Translations under genes and position numbers: made by a program | Source: Lactococcus sp. dk101 | GTDB taxonomy: Bacteria > Bacillota > Bacilli > Lactobacillales > Streptococcaceae | Reading direction: 5' to 3' | DNA length: 55,299 nt | NCBI RefSeq assembly: GCF_009601055.1 | Contig: NZ_WITI01000013.1 | Span: forward strand, 1-55,299 | Shown here: piece after piece, positions 35,239 to 43,893 of the stretch | Layout: each line of letters opens with the position of its first letter | How positions within the stretch are numbered: position 1 is the first letter of the stretch | The notes under the pieces: generated by a model | The model's input: only the letters and a program-made list of their open reading frames with translations | The model's database searches: none | Told to the model about the DNA's origin: nothing

Positions 35239-36102
35239 TTATTTTAATTCTAAATCCCAAGCTGGAATTTCTTGTCCGTTTGGATATGCTTCTTTGATGG
35301 CAGCTTTCGTTGCGTCTGATTGGTAAGCTTTGACAAAGTCTTTAATGACTTCATTGTCTTTATCTGACTTTTTAGCAGCGATGATGTTAATCCATTGTGC
35401 TGAGTTTTCGTTGACTGGTTCTGCAAAGATAGAGTCATCTGATGTCAAGTTTGCAGCTGTTGCATAGTTAGTATTGATGACTGCTGCTGCAACTGAATCA
35501 AGTGAACGTGCCGTTTGTGACGCGTCCAATTCTTTAACAACCAATTTTTTAGGATTTGTTTTGATGTCTTTCACTGTGGCAAGCGTATCTCCTGAAACAG
35601 ATAAGGTAATCAAACCAGCACTTTGCAAGACATACAAGGCGCGTGATTCATTTGACGCATCATTTGGTACTGCAATAGTTGCACCATCTGCAATATCAGA
35701 AACAGATTTGACTTGTGTTGAATAAATGTGGATTGGTGTGATAAATGTTTTTCCTACTGGAACCAAAGTATTTCCATTTGCCTTATTGTAGGCTGCCAAG
35801 AAAGCATAATGTTGGAAGGCATTGACATCAATGTCGCCATTAGCAAGTGCTGCATTAGGTTGACTATAATCGGTGAATGTTGTAAATTTCAAAGTAATGC
35901 CGTATTTTTCTTTGGCTGTTTTAGAAACAGACTTCCAGATAATGTCGTCTTGCTTGATACCTGACATAATTCCTACATTTAAAACTTTTGATTTTGTATC
36001 TGATGTTTTTGGCTTATTATTGTTAAGCCCGATAAAAGCTCCGATAGCAACGATGACGACGATGATAGCAACAATAATAATGTTACGATTTCTTGGATTC
36101 AT
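35239..36102 (-). CDS. metQ: MetQ/NlpA-family methionine-binding protein (first copy)
   Basis: A 287-residue paralogue of the next gene, with the same missing lipobox: MNPRNRNIIIVAIIVVIVA, membrane helix to about 26, then 'NNNKPKTSDTK'. MetQ features 'VGIMSGIKQDDIIWK' and 'TDYSQPNAALANGDIDVNAFQ' are present. It is first in a T-box operon metQ-metQ-metN-metI. L. lactis carries several such receptors in a row (plpA-D); here there are two. Methionine or a related sulfur compound is the expected ligand. Confidence 0.87.
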   Translation of the reverse strand: MNPRNRNIIIVAIIVVIVAIGAFIGLNNNKPKTSDTKSKVLNVGIMSGIKQDDIIWKSVSKTAKEKYGITLKFTTFTDYSQPNAALANGDIDVNAFQHYAFLAAYNKANGNTLVPVGKTFITPIHIYSTQVKSVSDIADGATIAVPNDASNESRALYVLQSAGLITLSVSGDTLATVKDIKTNPKKLVVKELDASQTARSLDSVAAAVINTNYATAANLTSDDSIFAEPVNENSAQWINIIAAKKSDKDNEVIKDFVKAYQSDATKAAIKEAYPNGQEIPAWDLELK

Positions 36103-36242
36103 GAAAAATTCCCCTTAATTCCTAATTTCTTTACTGCACTAACTGAAAATCATTTTTTTAGTGCGTCTAATTTATAATTGCGATAGGTTTGTCAGCGCTG
36201 ACCGTGCACTTGTCAGCACTTGATGAAAGAATTTATCAGAAA

Positions 36243-36535
36243 TAAAAAAATAGCCCGTTTCATTATAGAAACGAACTATTCGTGGTACCATTCTAATTCA
36301 AGCTTTGCTAAAATAAAGGCCAAAAGTCCTACCAAAATGGAATTTCTGAGCTCATTTTAACATTTGCAACTCTCGGTTGAATAACGACAACCACTCCGTT
36401 ACCAGCTTGACTCGCTTACTGATACACATTTATCTGGCCATTTTCACTAACGCCTCGCCGTTCCCTCTCACCATACGCGAACTCTCTGTGCTTGATTTGT
36501 TAGTTACTTACCAAATTGTTTTTTAATCTGATAAA
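36243..36535 (-). ncRNA. T-box leader of the methionine uptake operon
   Basis: On the minus strand the T-box core AGAATGGTACCACG (36281-36294) is followed by a terminator AATAGTTCGTTTC/GAAACGGGCTATT with T-run. Upstream are the AGAGAG and GGTGAGAGGGAACGG elements of stem I. A likely specifier is AUG at 36427-36429, in the loop after the distal stem, matching tRNA-Met and the MetNIQ genes. Uncharged tRNA would favour the antiterminator. This is the canonical Met T-box arrangement of Lactobacillales. Confidence 0.88.
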
Positions 36536-36607
36536 CTCTATAAGCTTATTCTATCAAAAATATTGCTTCTTGAACTTATTATTTTTTTATCATGCCTTAA
36601 CTTTTTT

Positions 36608-37324
36608 TTAAGCTAGATTTTCTTCAAGCACCTGTGATTGATTTTTGACATTTTCATAAAAGGCAACTGAAGTAGCCGCATAAAATGGAATAACATAAAG
36701 TCCAACCAAACCAAAAGTAATTGAAACCAAGATATACCAACCAATGAAGCTCAGTTGCATATAGAAATAATTTCCTTTGAAGCCCTTCATCATCTGACGA
36801 CTCTCAGTAATGATTTCACGAGAACCATTGTAAGTTCCGTTTTCCAGTTTGTCAAACAAAATCATGTCTGATTGTGAGTAAGCGAACGCTTTGATAATCC
36901 CAGGAATAACAAAAAGTAAAGACCACAAAGTAACGAAAAGAATTCTCCACAGTTGTAAACAAAAGACTTTAAAGAAAACATCTTGACGGAACACACGGAA
37001 CATATCGTCTCCGATACTGCCATCTTTATGTTGCTGACGGAACATGGTAATCAACGTAAAGAGCAATGAAATTGAAACCATTGAAACGATAAAGCCGATG
37101 ACAAGAATTAAAAGATTTTGGAAACCGTTGGCACCATTAACACTACTTACATCAATACTTGTTGTTCCCATATTTGATGTGATTTGTGTTACATTTTGTG
37201 CGGCATTAAAAATCGCTGACAAAATAACGAATGCAATCGGAACGATAAATAATTTTACTGCTGACCGAAAGCCCTCTTTGAAAACGACAGCTTTTGCTTG
37301 TTGTTTAAGTTCTGAATTTTTCAT
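36608..37324 (-). CDS. DUF975 family membrane protein
   Basis: A 238-residue integral membrane protein starting MKNSELKQQAKAVV with five or six hydrophobic segments; the order of cytoplasmic start, 'RVFRQDVFFKVFCLQLWRILF' and 'IKAFAYSQSDMILFDK' fits DUF975. Family function is unknown. It is a single gene upstream of the T-box unit, on the same strand; no clear terminator separates them beyond the T-box promoter region. Confidence 0.75.
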   Translation of the reverse strand: MKNSELKQQAKAVVFKEGFRSAVKLFIVPIAFVILSAIFNAAQNVTQITSNMGTTSIDVSSVNGANGFQNLLILVIGFIVSMVSISLLFTLITMFRQQHKDGSIGDDMFRVFRQDVFFKVFCLQLWRILFVTLWSLLFVIPGIIKAFAYSQSDMILFDKLENGTYNGSREIITESRQMMKGFKGNYFYMQLSFIGWYILVSITFGLVGLYVIPFYAATSVAFYENVKNQSQVLEENLA

Positions 37325-37497
37325 AACCTTTTCTCCCCATTTACAAAATTATAATCATTTTGTTATTTTTTTCTTATATTGTAATATTTTTGCTGTTTTT
37401 TGTCAATAATAAACCCTGTTAGTTAATATCTTTTTTTAGCACTTAGAAAGTGCTTTATTTGACCTTTTATGATAGACTATAGAGGTAAATTTAATTT

Positions 37498-37573
37498 GCA
37501 CAATGGGTCTCGCAAATGCGAGTGAGAAAAACCATCTGACCTGATCGAGATCATGCTCGCGTAGGAATGTGTA
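37498..37573 (+). ncRNA. TPP riboswitch aptamer
   Basis: GTGAGAAAAACCATCTGACC followed by TGATCGAGATCATGCTCGCG and TAGGAA matches the conserved CUGAGA... CCUGAUC...GCGUAGGAA of thi-box RNAs. GCACA/TGTGT closes helix P1. It precedes thiT by 85 bases. Confidence 0.88.
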
Positions 37574-37629
37574 GGCTGAAATTCAGCTCTCTCTAAAGTA
37601 AATTTAAATCTTAAATTTTTACTTTATCC

Positions 37630-37649
37630 CTCTTTGTGTACACAAGGAG
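37630..37649 (+). promoter_or_regulatory. Shine-Dalgarno sequestering hairpin of thiT
   Basis: CTCTTTGTG (37630-37638) pairs with CACAAGGAG (37641-37649), burying the AAGGAG of thiT. There is no T-run, so the TPP riboswitch seems to act on translation. The competing antisequestor pairing is not worked out. Confidence 0.6.
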
Positions 37650-37657
37650 ATTTTTTT

Positions 37658-38194
37658 ATGTCAAATTCTAAAGTTTTGCCGCTTGCTGAAACAGCAATTT
37701 TCGTGGCACTAGCCCTCATTTTGAGCCTTTTTTCAATCAATTATGCTCAAACCTTCTATATGGAGCTTACGGTTATTCCATTGCTTCTGCTTGCCATTCG
37801 ACGCGGTGTTGTTTGGGGAGTTGTAGCAGGCTTGGTTTATGGATTGTTGGCCATTGTTCTCGGGCAAGTGACCATGCTCAGTCTGCCACAAGGAATCTTA
37901 GAATATATCGTTGCGCCAGCCTCGCTAGGTATCGCTGGCCTCTTCAACACCAAAAAGCAAGCCAAATTCAGTACGATCGTTTTTGCAGTCTTGCTCGGGG
38001 TCTTTGTTAAATACTTCTTCCATTTTGTTGCAGGAATTATTTTCTGGGGACAATTTGCATGGAAGGGCTGGTCTGTCTGGTTGTATGTCCTTATCACGCA
38101 AGGCATTTCAGCAATCGTTACAGCGCTTGCTGCACTTGTAATTTTAGGTATTATTTATAAAGCAGCACCAGGATTATTCATTGCTAAAAAATAA
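37658..38194 (+). CDS. thiT: Thiamin ECF transporter S-component
   Basis: From the ATG at 37658, eight bases after AAGGAGA, the protein has 178 residues and six membrane helices. 'LEYIVAPASLGIAGLF' and 'KYFFHFVAGIIFWGQFAWKG' hold the Glu, Tyr, His and Trp residues that bind thiamin in lactococcal ThiT. The frame is open eight codons further upstream through the sequestering hairpin, which argues against the longer start. Uses the common ECF module. Controlled by the TPP riboswitch. Confidence 0.93.
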   Translation: MSNSKVLPLAETAIFVALALILSLFSINYAQTFYMELTVIPLLLLAIRRGVVWGVVAGLVYGLLAIVLGQVTMLSLPQGILEYIVAPASLGIAGLFNTKKQAKFSTIVFAVLLGVFVKYFFHFVAGIIFWGQFAWKGWSVWLYVLITQGISAIVTALAALVILGIIYKAAPGLFIAKK

Positions 38195-38195
38195 A

Positions 38196-38222
38196 AAGAA
38201 TCTGCGCAAGCAGATTTTTTAT
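38196..38222 (+). terminator. thiT terminator
   Basis: AATCTGC-GCAA-GCAGATT followed by TTTT, right after the stop. Confidence 0.87.
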
Positions 38223-38283
38223 TTGGCTTATAGCTCAATAATCGATTGTTCAAGAAATTATCCATTTGTAGTATAATAAAACC

Positions 38284-38763
38284 ATGTCAAAAAAACAAAA
38301 ATTAAAAAAGACTTTGGTCGAACAAATTTTAGACAAGGCAAAGATTGAGCACCTTGGGATTGCCATCAATGCGCTCGAAGAAAAAACACTTCCTGACGGC
38401 ATCGAACGTTCAGACATCTACAAAACGCTGGCCTTAATCGGCGACAAGACTGGGCCTATCATCGGTATGCTCCCTCTGACTGAACATCTCTCTGAAAAAA
38501 AATTAGCAAAAGCGTCAGGCAATAAAAAAGTGAGCATGATTCCGCAAAAAGACCTGCAAAAAACAACCGGTTATATTCATGGGGCAAATAACCCTGTCGG
38601 AATTTGGCAAAATAAAAAATTCCCAATTTTTATTGATACGATAGCGCTCGAACATGACTTTATCGTTTGTTCTGCAGGCGAACTGGGACGCAGTATTCAG
38701 ATTGCCCCTTCTCTTTTGGCTGATTTCGTCCAAGCCCAATTCATTGAACTCAGAGAACTTTAA
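38284..38763 (+). CDS. ybaK: Cys-tRNA(Pro) deacylase, YbaK/EbsC type
   Basis: A 159-residue YbaK-domain protein with 'TLALIGDKTGPIIGMLPLTEHL', 'KKVSMIPQKDLQKTTGYIHG' and 'FIDTIALEHDFIVCSAGELGRSIQI', the usual order of the editing fold with its conserved Lys and GG/HG turn. It clears Cys mischarged on tRNA-Pro. Single gene between thiT and bioY. Confidence 0.88.
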   Translation: MSKKQKLKKTLVEQILDKAKIEHLGIAINALEEKTLPDGIERSDIYKTLALIGDKTGPIIGMLPLTEHLSEKKLAKASGNKKVSMIPQKDLQKTTGYIHGANNPVGIWQNKKFPIFIDTIALEHDFIVCSAGELGRSIQIAPSLLADFVQAQFIELREL

Positions 38764-38765
38764 AC

Positions 38766-38800
38766 AAACGCTTTGGTTGTAACCTTGCGTTTTTTATTAT
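38766..38800 (+). terminator. ybaK terminator (weak)
   Basis: AACGC and GCGTT pair around an irregular loop, followed by TTTTATTAT. Confidence 0.5.
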
Positions 38801-38834
38801 ATAATTTTATACATCAAACAAAAAGAGGAAAATA

Positions 38835-39386
38835 ATGAGAAATTCTAAAACATATTCACTCACACTTATTGCGATTGGAGCAGCGATTATTGCTGTGCTT
38901 TCGCCATTCACACTTCCATTAGGCCCTGTGCCGATTACCTTGCAAACCTTAGCGGTTGGCTTGATTGCCACTGTCTTAAAAGCACGAGAAACATTTTTTG
39001 CTGTCTTTCTTTATTTAATTTTAGGGTTTATCGGGCTTCCTGTCTTTGCTGGTGGTACATCTGGAATTTTTGTTCTTTTTAGTCCAACTGGCGGTTATCT
39101 TTTAGCCTTCCTTGTCGGTGGAACCTTGATTTCTTGGGCATTAAATCGTGTCAACTATCAACTTGTCCCTGCTTTTGTTGTCAACATTTTAGGTCATTTA
39201 GTGATGCTTGTGCTTGGAACAGTCTGGCTCAAATTTGTTAGTGGTGCTTCTTGGGCAACTGCATTTACGATTGGTGTTACCCCTTTCCTCTTTGTTGAAA
39301 TTGCTAAAGCGATTGTTGTGACTATTTTTGGACTTGCAGTCATTCGCGCGCTTCAAAACTCAAATAATTACTTTACAAAAGCCTAA
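38835..39386 (+). CDS. bioY: Biotin ECF transporter S-component
   Basis: A 183-residue BioY protein with six membrane segments; 'PFTLPLGPVPITLQTLAVGL' near the start and 'FLYLILGFIGLPVFAGGTSG' are family hallmarks, with 'SPTGGYLLAFLVGG' next. Biotin uptake through the shared ECF module. AGAGGA precedes the ATG. It is the third S-component in this window. Confidence 0.93.
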   Translation: MRNSKTYSLTLIAIGAAIIAVLSPFTLPLGPVPITLQTLAVGLIATVLKARETFFAVFLYLILGFIGLPVFAGGTSGIFVLFSPTGGYLLAFLVGGTLISWALNRVNYQLVPAFVVNILGHLVMLVLGTVWLKFVSGASWATAFTIGVTPFLFVEIAKAIVVTIFGLAVIRALQNSNNYFTKA

Positions 39387-39406
39387 AAAACAGCTACAAT
39401 TAAAGC

Positions 39407-39763
39407 ATGTTACCTAAGATTATTGCCGCACTTTATCCACTTCTGGTCTTTATTGTGCTTGTGTTCGTGTTTAAATATTTCAAATTGCGTCATTTGACCA
39501 ATCGTCGCCTCAAAATACCTGATGTCTTCACTGTTTTTCTTGTGATTGGCCTATCGATTTATTCCAATCAGCTGGCCAGTATCAGTATTTTGCCTTACTA
39601 TTTTCTGATTATTTCCGGACTGGCACTCGTACTGATGATGCTTGATCTTTTATATTATAAAAATTTTGTTTTCCGCAGATTCCTAAAACTGTGGTGGCGG
39701 ATTACTTTTATCATTACTTTTATTATTTATATTAGTTTCATCGTCGTTATTTTCATGAATTAA
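39407..39763 (+). CDS. DUF3397 family membrane protein
   Basis: A 118-residue protein with four membrane segments and basic loops ('KYFKLRHLTNRRLKIPD', 'NFVFRRFLKLWWR'), matching DUF3397 of Firmicutes. Function unknown. It starts 21 bases after bioY and shares a bidirectional terminator with ydbC. No clear ribosome binding site beyond AAAGC. Confidence 0.75.
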   Translation: MLPKIIAALYPLLVFIVLVFVFKYFKLRHLTNRRLKIPDVFTVFLVIGLSIYSNQLASISILPYYFLIISGLALVLMMLDLLYYKNFVFRRFLKLWWRITFIITFIIYISFIVVIFMN

Positions 39764-39790
39764 AAAAAACTCGTTTAACGAGTTTTTTTA
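39764..39790. terminator. Bidirectional terminator
   Basis: AAAAAACTCG-TTTAA-CGAGTTTTTTT, between convergent DUF3397 and ydbC. Confidence 0.88.
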
Positions 39791-40003
39791 TTTATTTCCT
39801 AATTCTTTTAAGAGAACAGCAAACTCTTCATTTGAGAGGGTAATGCCTTTTCCCATTTTTTCATGATCTGGAGACCATTGACGAATGTCATATTTAGCTT
39901 CTGCATCATTCCATGACACGCGGTTCAGTTCTTTTGTCCAGCCTTTTGGATTTTCTGACAATGTAATCAAATGCTCGACAATTTCAAATTTTAAATCAGC
40001 CAT
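39788..40003 (-). CDS. ydbC: YdbC, PC4-like single-stranded DNA-binding protein
   Basis: The ATG at 40003, with AAAGGA before it, gives 71 residues starting MADLKFEIVEHLITLS and containing 'KGWTKELNRVSWNDAEAKYDIR' and 'EKMGKGITLSNEEF'. This matches YdbC of L. lactis, a homodimeric homologue of the eukaryotic coactivator PC4 that binds single-stranded DNA. The frame continues 17 codons upstream but without a good start site. It follows murA by about 85 bases on the same strand. A near copy of the palindrome (TGTCATTACTGACA, 40018-40031) is just upstream. Confidence 0.85.
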   Translation of the reverse strand: MADLKFEIVEHLITLSENPKGWTKELNRVSWNDAEAKYDIRQWSPDHEKMGKGITLSNEEFAVLLKELGNK

Positions 40004-40087
40004 GAATTTTCCTTTCTTGTCATTACTGACAGAACGATTTTTTACGCTCATCATCTCATACGTAAAAATATGCTGTCCGTCACTTCT

Positions 40088-41353
40088 TTATTCCTCAATA
40101 AGTTTAATATCGACACCAAGAGCGGTCATTTTTTCGATAATACTATCATAGCCACGCAAAATGAAATCGATATTAGAAATGGTTGTTGTTCCTGAAGCAA
40201 TCGCCCCAGCAACTACAAGTCCTGCACCTGCACGTAAGTCTGTTGCTTTGACTTGCGTTCCTGTCAATTGATTTGAAGCATCATAAACGATTTTGTCATT
40301 GATGACAGAAATTTTTGCACCCATTCGAGCCATTTCAGGAACGTGATTGACCCGCTTTTCATAAATGGTATCCATAATCCAGCCACGTCCATTTGTTGAC
40401 AAGAGGAGCGGTGTAATCGGCTGTTGCAGGTCTGTTGCAAAGCCAGGATAAGGAACCGTCTTGATATTGACCGCTTTAAGATTTTCAGATTTATGTACTT
40501 CGATTGAGTCTTCTCGAATGGTCATCCGAACGCCCATTTCTTCAAGTTTGGCAATAAAACTATCCAAATGTTCAAAAATAACATTGTCAACGATGACACC
40601 GTCACCAATGGCTGCCGCAAGTGCTAAATAAGTTCCAGCTTCGATACGGTCAGGAATGACAGTGTGACGAGCACCGTGAAGTTTCTTTGTTCCTTGAATT
40701 CGAATGACATCAGTCCCTGCACCACGAACTTTTGCGCCCATGTTATTCAACAAAGTTGCCACATCAATAATTTCAGGTTCACGCGCAGCATTTTCAATGA
40801 TTGTCATGCCTTCAGCTGTACTAGCAGCAAGCATGGTATTGATTGTAGCACCGACTGAAACCATGTCCATATAGATGGTTGTACCAAATAATGAGTCTTT
40901 TTTAGCCTCAAGATGCATGGCATTTTCCAAGAAACTCATCTCGGCACCAAGCGCTTCAAAAGCCTTGATGTGCAAGTCAATCGGACGTGGACCCAAATCA
41001 CACCCTCCAGGAAGGCCAACTGTCGCACGTCCAAAACGGCCAAGCAAAGCACCATTGAAATAATAAGACGCGCGCAAGGAATTGATTTTACCATAAGGAA
41101 GCGGCATTGATTTAACATCACGCGTATCAATTACCAAGACACCAGCCTCAACATCACGCTCAATTTTCGCACCCATGACTTCCATGATGTCAATTAAACT
41201 CGTTACATCAGAAATATCCGGCACGCCTTCCAAAGTAACCACATCATTTGCCAAAATTGTTGCCGGAATTAAGGCAACGACACTATTTTTAGCACCAGAA
41301 ATCGTTACCTTACCCGAAATCCGATTGCCACCATTAATTACAATTTTTCTCAT
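40088..41353 (-). CDS. murA: UDP-N-acetylglucosamine 1-carboxyvinyltransferase
   Basis: A 421-residue EPSP-synthase-fold enzyme with '[20 protein letters not shown]' near the start and the fosfomycin-target cysteine in [13 protein letters not shown] (about residue 117). It catalyses the first committed step of peptidoglycan synthesis. Low-GC Gram-positives usually carry two copies (murA and murZ/murA2); which one this is cannot be told. Confidence 0.93.
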   Translation of the reverse strand: MRKIVINGGNRISGKVTISGAKNSVVALIPATILANDVVTLEGVPDISDVTSLIDIMEVMGAKIERDVEAGVLVIDTRDVKSMPLPYGKINSLRASYYFNGALLGRFGRATVGLPGGCDLGPRPIDLHIKAFEALGAEMSFLENAMHLEAKKDSLFGTTIYMDMVSVGATINTMLAASTAEGMTIIENAAREPEIIDVATLLNNMGAKVRGAGTDVIRIQGTKKLHGARHTVIPDRIEAGTYLALAAAIGDGVIVDNVIFEHLDSFIAKLEEMGVRMTIREDSIEVHKSENLKAVNIKTVPYPGFATDLQQPITPLLLSTNGRGWIMDTIYEKRVNHVPEMARMGAKISVINDKIVYDASNQLTGTQVKATDLRAGAGLVVAGAIASGTTTISNIDFILRGYDSIIEKMTALGVDIKLIEE

Positions 41354-41525
41354 CTTTAATTTTTTCTCTAAATCTTAATCCATTTATTTTTGTAATAATT
41401 ACCGTCCTTTATTTTATCATTTTCTAGCGATTTTTCCTAGTTAAGATAATTATAATAAAATATCAGCGCTGACAGATAAAGCTAAAAGTAACATTTTACA
41501 CAAGACATTTAACGATAAAACAAAA

Positions 41526-41880
41526 GCTAGCTCAGCTAGCCTTTATTCGTACAAACTCTTATTCCGACGAGCAGCGCAGGACGGTGGTCTAGGGAGAAAG
41601 ATAGGACAAACGCATGCGTTTGTCCGTAAAATAAAGAGCTAGCTCAGTTAGCCTTTATTCGTACAAACGCTTATTCCGACGAACAACGCAAGGCGGTGAT
41701 CTAGGGAGAAGGATAGGGCAAACGCATGCGTTTGACCGTAAAATAAAGAGCTAGCTCAGCTAGCCTTTATTCGTACAAACGCTTATTCCGACGAACAACG
41801 CAGGGCGGTGGTCTAGGGAGAAGGATAGGGCAAACGCATGCGTTTGACCGTAAAATAAAGAGCTAGCTCAGCTAGCCTTT
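41526..41880. repeat. Three 112-bp tandem repeats plus a partial fourth
   Basis: Units start at 41526, 41638 and 41750, and a partial unit at 41862; spacing is exactly 112 bases. Each unit holds ATAAAGA-GCTAGCTCAGCTAGC-CTTTAT, a 13-bp stem that works as a terminator in either direction, and CAAACGCATGCGTTTG, a 16-base palindrome (22 bases, GGACAA...TTGTCC, in unit 1). Unit 2 has a C-to-T change in the stem that keeps a G-U pair. 112 is not divisible by three, so this is not coding. It lies between lmrD and murA. The last stem is the lmrCD terminator. Confidence 0.9.
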
Positions 41881-41889
41881 ATTTTTTCC

Positions 41890-43890
41890 TTATTCAAAAA
41901 CAAATTGATTATGATAGAGTTCCGCATAGAATCCATCTTGTTCAACAAGTTCATGGTGCGTTCCTTCTTCGATAACTTCGCCATCTTTAAGAACCACAAT
42001 CTTATCTGCATTAAGAATTGTTTTCAAGCGGTGAGCAATGACAAAGGATGTCCGACCTGCAATGGCTGCTTCCATTGCCCATTGAATTTGTTGTTCCGTG
42101 ACTGTATCGACGTTCGATGTTGCTTCATCCAAAATCAAAAGTTCAGGATTGGTCAAAATTGTACGTGCAATAGAGATTTGTTGTTTCTGACCAACAGAGA
42201 ATACAGACTCATCATCGCCGACAACTGTTTCGTAACCTTCAGGCAGACTTTCGATAAACTCATGGATATGTGTTGTCTTAGCAACCGTGATAATTTCATC
42301 CATTGTAGCTTCTGGCTTACCAAATTTAATATTATCTGCAATCGTACCTGAGAATAAAGTTGATTCTTGGAGTACGATACCGACATTATTTCGCAAGCTA
42401 TCCAAATCAAAGTCTCGAATATCTGTGCCGTCAAATTTGATGGAACCACCATTGATGTCATAGAAACGGTTCATCAAGTTCATGACTGTTGTCTTACCTG
42501 AACCTGTTGGGCCAACAAGTGCCACCATTTGACCTTTTTTAACGTCAATATTGACATTTTTAAGGACAGGTTTTCCAGGCAAGTATTCAAAGTCGAGATT
42601 TTCAATCTTAACGCCTTCGTTAATTTTATCAAATTTCTTCCCGTTTTCTGGACGAATTTCTTCTGGTTCATCGAACATGACATTCAATCGAGTTGCACCC
42701 GTAATTGCCAGTTGTAATTGACCAAAGTTAGATGAAATCTGCATGATTGGATTGTAGTAAGTTTGAACATATTGAACAAAGGCAACAATCAATCCAAGTC
42801 CTGTCGCAATCGCCATTTTATCATCGTTGAGGACATAAGCTGTCCCACCGAAAATAACAATCGCAATACTCAATAATTGGAAACCATTCATGAGTGGGAA
42901 AATCATACCAGACCATGCTTGTGCCGCAAATGTCCGTTTTTTAACGTTTTCGTTGTGTTTCAAGAAGCCATCGATTGAATCTTTTTGAAGTCCTTCAACA
43001 ATAATTGCCTTTTGACCAGAAATTTTCTCGTCCATATAGGCATTCATTTGAGAAACTTCTTCTTGTTGTAAATCTGTAGCCTTCTTCGATTGACGAATGA
43101 TGATGACTGCTGACAAGATTGCAACAGGTGACGCTGCAACTGTTAACCAAGCGAAGGTAACATTCTTGTCGAAAATCTGAATCAAGACACCAATGAAAAC
43201 TGCCGCATTTGAGACAACAGAAACCAGTGCTTGGTTCAATGTATTTTGAATATTATCCAAGTCTGATGTAAAACGTGCAAGAATATCGCCATCTTGATGA
43301 CGGTCAAAATATGAAATGGTCAAGCGTTCCAATTTACCAAACAAGCCTTTACGCATCCGATTTGTTGAATGTGCAACAATCCGACTCATGAGTAAACTGT
43401 AAATCAACATTGAAAGCCCCGTTGCCACGTAAACTGCAAGAAGTTGCCACATTCCATTCATGAACGTTGTCAAACTTGCTGGTTTTGAATGTGCAATCGC
43501 TGTAACTTGGTCAATGGTCATTCCTGAAACTTGGTTAAATTCGTTCGCAGTCATGTGCAATGAACTTGCTGTTTGATTGGCCATTTGGAAGATTTCTGAG
43601 AACTTAGTAGAACCTGACAAATTGGCTTGAGAAATCATCGGTTGGAAACCATCTAACAATTTACTCATTCCTTCAGCCCCTTTATGAGTGAAGAAATCAC
43701 CAACAAATTTCGTCAGATTGGTTACTGCATCTCCTAACAATGATGGCGCAATAACCTGCAAATAAGTAGCCAAGATAATGAAAATCATGATGACTACAAA
43801 TTGGAGTTTGTATCTCTTTAAGTAAAGATAGAAAAAGCGAATCGCACGTGCGGTATCAGACATTTTCTTTTGTGGTTGAGTTGATGCCAT
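41890..43890 (-). CDS. lmrD: Heterodimeric ABC multidrug exporter, LmrD-like subunit
   Basis: A 666-residue half-transporter: six membrane helices with a large extracytoplasmic insert between the first two (about residues 60-150), then an ATPase with [20 protein letters not shown] (catalytic Glu kept) and the switch His in VIAHRL. Its signature is FSVGQ instead of LSGGQ. Length and asymmetry match LmrD of L. lactis (about 664 residues). It is four bases after the partner gene. Confidence 0.88.
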   Translation of the reverse strand: MASTQPQKKMSDTARAIRFFYLYLKRYKLQFVVIMIFIILATYLQVIAPSLLGDAVTNLTKFVGDFFTHKGAEGMSKLLDGFQPMISQANLSGSTKFSEIFQMANQTASSLHMTANEFNQVSGMTIDQVTAIAHSKPASLTTFMNGMWQLLAVYVATGLSMLIYSLLMSRIVAHSTNRMRKGLFGKLERLTISYFDRHQDGDILARFTSDLDNIQNTLNQALVSVVSNAAVFIGVLIQIFDKNVTFAWLTVAASPVAILSAVIIIRQSKKATDLQQEEVSQMNAYMDEKISGQKAIIVEGLQKDSIDGFLKHNENVKKRTFAAQAWSGMIFPLMNGFQLLSIAIVIFGGTAYVLNDDKMAIATGLGLIVAFVQYVQTYYNPIMQISSNFGQLQLAITGATRLNVMFDEPEEIRPENGKKFDKINEGVKIENLDFEYLPGKPVLKNVNIDVKKGQMVALVGPTGSGKTTVMNLMNRFYDINGGSIKFDGTDIRDFDLDSLRNNVGIVLQESTLFSGTIADNIKFGKPEATMDEIITVAKTTHIHEFIESLPEGYETVVGDDESVFSVGQKQQISIARTILTNPELLILDEATSNVDTVTEQQIQWAMEAAIAGRTSFVIAHRLKTILNADKIVVLKDGEVIEEGTHHELVEQDGFYAELYHNQFVFE

Positions 43891-43893
43891 GTC

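Noticed and set aside
36243-36535. tRNA gene
   Set aside because: Cloverleaf-like pairing and ACCAC string belong to the T-box core; no tRNA acceptor or T-loop is present. No tRNA or rRNA gene was found elsewhere in the window.
41526-41880. CRISPR array
   Set aside because: Units are contiguous 112-bp near-identical repeats without unique spacers and there are no cas genes.
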